DNA from: Phycisphaerales bacterium
Lineage (GTDB): Bacteria > Pseudomonadota > Gammaproteobacteria > Competibacterales > Competibacteraceae
Assembly (NCBI GenBank): GCA_014879435.1
Contig: JACSSB010000351.1
Coordinates: 1-6,462, forward strand
Direction: 5' to 3'
DNA: 6,462 nucleotides
The notes under the pieces are model-generated. The model searched no databases and was not told where the DNA came from. It saw only the letters and a list, made by a program, of their open reading frames with translations. Positions 5,412 to 6,462 of this stretch are shown here, in pieces; the stretch's first letter is position 1; every line of letters begins with the position of its first letter. The translations under genes were made by a program, and so were the position numbers.

Positions 5412-6462
5412 GAGGATGGCTTCTTTGTCAGGGTAATTTTACTTTCCATCTGACCATCACGCTGGGTGGTGCGCATACTCATACCTAATCCCGGTTGCTG
5501 ATCGAGCTGCTGTCGGAGCTGATCCAGCATCGCTGGATCACCGCCTTCCAGCGCCAAATCCAATTGTCCGTCGTGGTAGCTCAGGCCACCTAAGGTGATA
5601 CTTGGAAAATTAGTCAGCGGTTGCGCACCCTGAAAGAGCAGTCCCAGAAAATCGTCTCCACCGCTCGGTGCTAACTCCCGCAATCGTGTTTCCAACTGCA
5701 CTCTGGGATTGACGATTCGGGTCGCGTTGGGGACAGCATCTTTATAGGTTTGTTCGATTTCCGCCCGCAGCGCCGTCAGCTCTTGTTGCAATCGCCAATG
5801 CTCATATGCCAGTCCGATACCTTGGATCAGCAGAATCATTCCCGCCAGCGATGCTGCAACCCGCCAGGGCCGCAACCAGCGCCCCCAATGGGTTTGTTGG
5901 ATATAGCCACCTTGTAACAAATTCAAAGTGACTGAGGGCTGATAATTGGCTGCAAACAGCAGCAATGGCTCGATGAGCGCGTCTTCTCGCTCAATCTCGA
6001 TAGCGGTTTCAACCAACTCCATCGCAGGATCTCCCCAAACCCGCAGGCGCTGGGGTTTAGCCTCACCGGCTTCGGTGAGTGCCTGATTGAGTAGCAGCGG
6101 CAGAGTGTCGCGTTCAGTGGCAAAACCTTCCCAACGACCGATGCGGACCAAAGCCCGTCGCTCTTCCAGCAGCACACTCCATTCGCCACTCTGCCAAGGC
6201 AGTAACAAGGAATCTGGAATGACAGCGTTCAGCGTCAGGCCCGCTTGTGCACAGGCATCTAACCAAGTACGCATCAAGGCCCGATCCACGACCGCCACCG
6301 GTAAATGGCCTTCGTCGACCGCCCCACCCAACGCGAAATGCAGCGTTTCGATATCCTCGATCAGATGGTCTTCCAGAGCGAACGGCACGATCCTCGCCCA
6401 AGTAGAACGTTTACGGCTGGGCAGCAGCACCCGATGGAGGGTGACCGCTTCGCTCGGCGCGG
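5408..6462 (-). CDS. gspL: Type II secretion system protein L (GspL), 5' end outside the window
   Basis: The visible 350 or so codons run off the right edge; full GspL proteins are usually around 380-400 residues, so a few dozen N-terminal residues are missing. The GTG at 6430-6428 is internal: the frame stays open above it and encodes SEAVTLHRVLLPSRKR, which continues the GspL pattern. The cytoplasmic actin-like domain, which binds the GspE ATPase, includes PFALEDHLIEDIETLHFAL. LNLLQGGY leads into the single transmembrane helix (about 5807-5860; VAASLAGMILLIQGIGLA). A coiled stretch and the periplasmic ferredoxin-like domain (FPSITLGGLSYHDGQLDLAL, then LDQLRQQL) follow. GspL anchors GspE to the membrane and pairs with GspM. 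It ends in an ATGA shared with gspM. The upstream gspK and other gsp genes are expected beyond the right edge. Confidence 0.93.
   Translation of the reverse strand, partial: APSEAVTLHRVLLPSRKRSTWARIVPFALEDHLIEDIETLHFALGGAVDEGHLPVAVVDRALMRTWLDACAQAGLTLNAVIPDSLLLPWQSGEWSVLLEERRALVRIGRWEGFATERDTLPLLLNQALTEAGEAKPQRLRVWGDPAMELVETAIEIEREDALIEPLLLFAANYQPSVTLNLLQGGYIQQTHWGRWLRPWRVAASLAGMILLIQGIGLAYEHWRLQQELTALRAEIEQTYKDAVPNATRIVNPRVQLETRLRELAPSGGDDFLGLLFQGAQPLTNFPSITLGGLSYHDGQLDLALEGGDPAMLDQLRQQLDQQPGLGMSMRTTQRDGQMESKITLTKKPSS

Noticed and set aside
4857..5453. A 198-codon plus-strand frame
   Set aside because: It lies antisense to gspM and the gspN start, which have clear family signatures and coupled start/stop overlaps; its translation resembles no known family.
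6428..6430. GTG as the start codon of gspL
   Set aside because: The frame stays open to the edge and the residues above it fit the GspL N-domain, and starting here would cut the family's cytoplasmic domain.

Overview
The window reads as an ordinary chromosomal stretch of cell-envelope genes from a Gram-negative bacterium, most likely a gammaproteobacterium (a betaproteobacterium is possible). The basis is a FimV/HubP-type polar hub protein, a classical GspL-GspM-GspN type II secretion (T2SS) gene order, and a lipobox-bearing periplasmic lytic transglycosylase. Base composition is moderately GC-rich with AT-richer intergenic gaps. The genus cannot be fixed from the sequence.

Layout. Bases 1-118 hold no recognisable gene and act as the leader of fimV. 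A long fimV-like gene (119-2614, +) encodes signal peptide, FimV N-domain, LysM, a proline-rich stalk built on tandem repeats, one transmembrane helix, an acidic cytoplasmic tail and the FimV C-terminal motif. It ends at a strong intrinsic terminator (2642-2670). Everything else is on the minus strand and converges on it. An MltD-like SLT-domain lytic transglycosylase lipoprotein occupies 2724-3971, with its start corrected to 3971 by a good Shine-Dalgarno and a lipobox. A 193-base AT-rich gap follows (3972-4164). Then comes the distal end of a T2SS operon: gspN (4165-4926), gspM (4923-5411) and gspL (5408 to beyond the right edge). These are joined by two ATGA start/stop overlaps, so they are almost certainly co-transcribed and translationally coupled.

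Functional theme. GspL and GspM form the inner-membrane platform that couples the GspE ATPase to the pseudopilus, and GspN is the accessory membrane-anchored subunit. A peptidoglycan-cleaving lipoprotein and a peptidoglycan-binding FimV hub sit next to them. FimV-family proteins are known to assist polar envelope machines (type IV pili and, in Pseudomonas aeruginosa, type II secretion). The neighbourhood is therefore consistent with an envelope-spanning machine and the proteins that open or mark the wall for it. That link is inferred from proximity only, since the genes are not in one operon.

I did not find a new defence system, mobile element, CRISPR array, tRNA or rRNA. The most distinctive features are the in-frame tandem repeats in the FimV stalk (including a perfect 48-bp duplication), the absence of an obvious TPR array in its cytoplasmic part, and the T2SS / transglycosylase / FimV neighbourhood.
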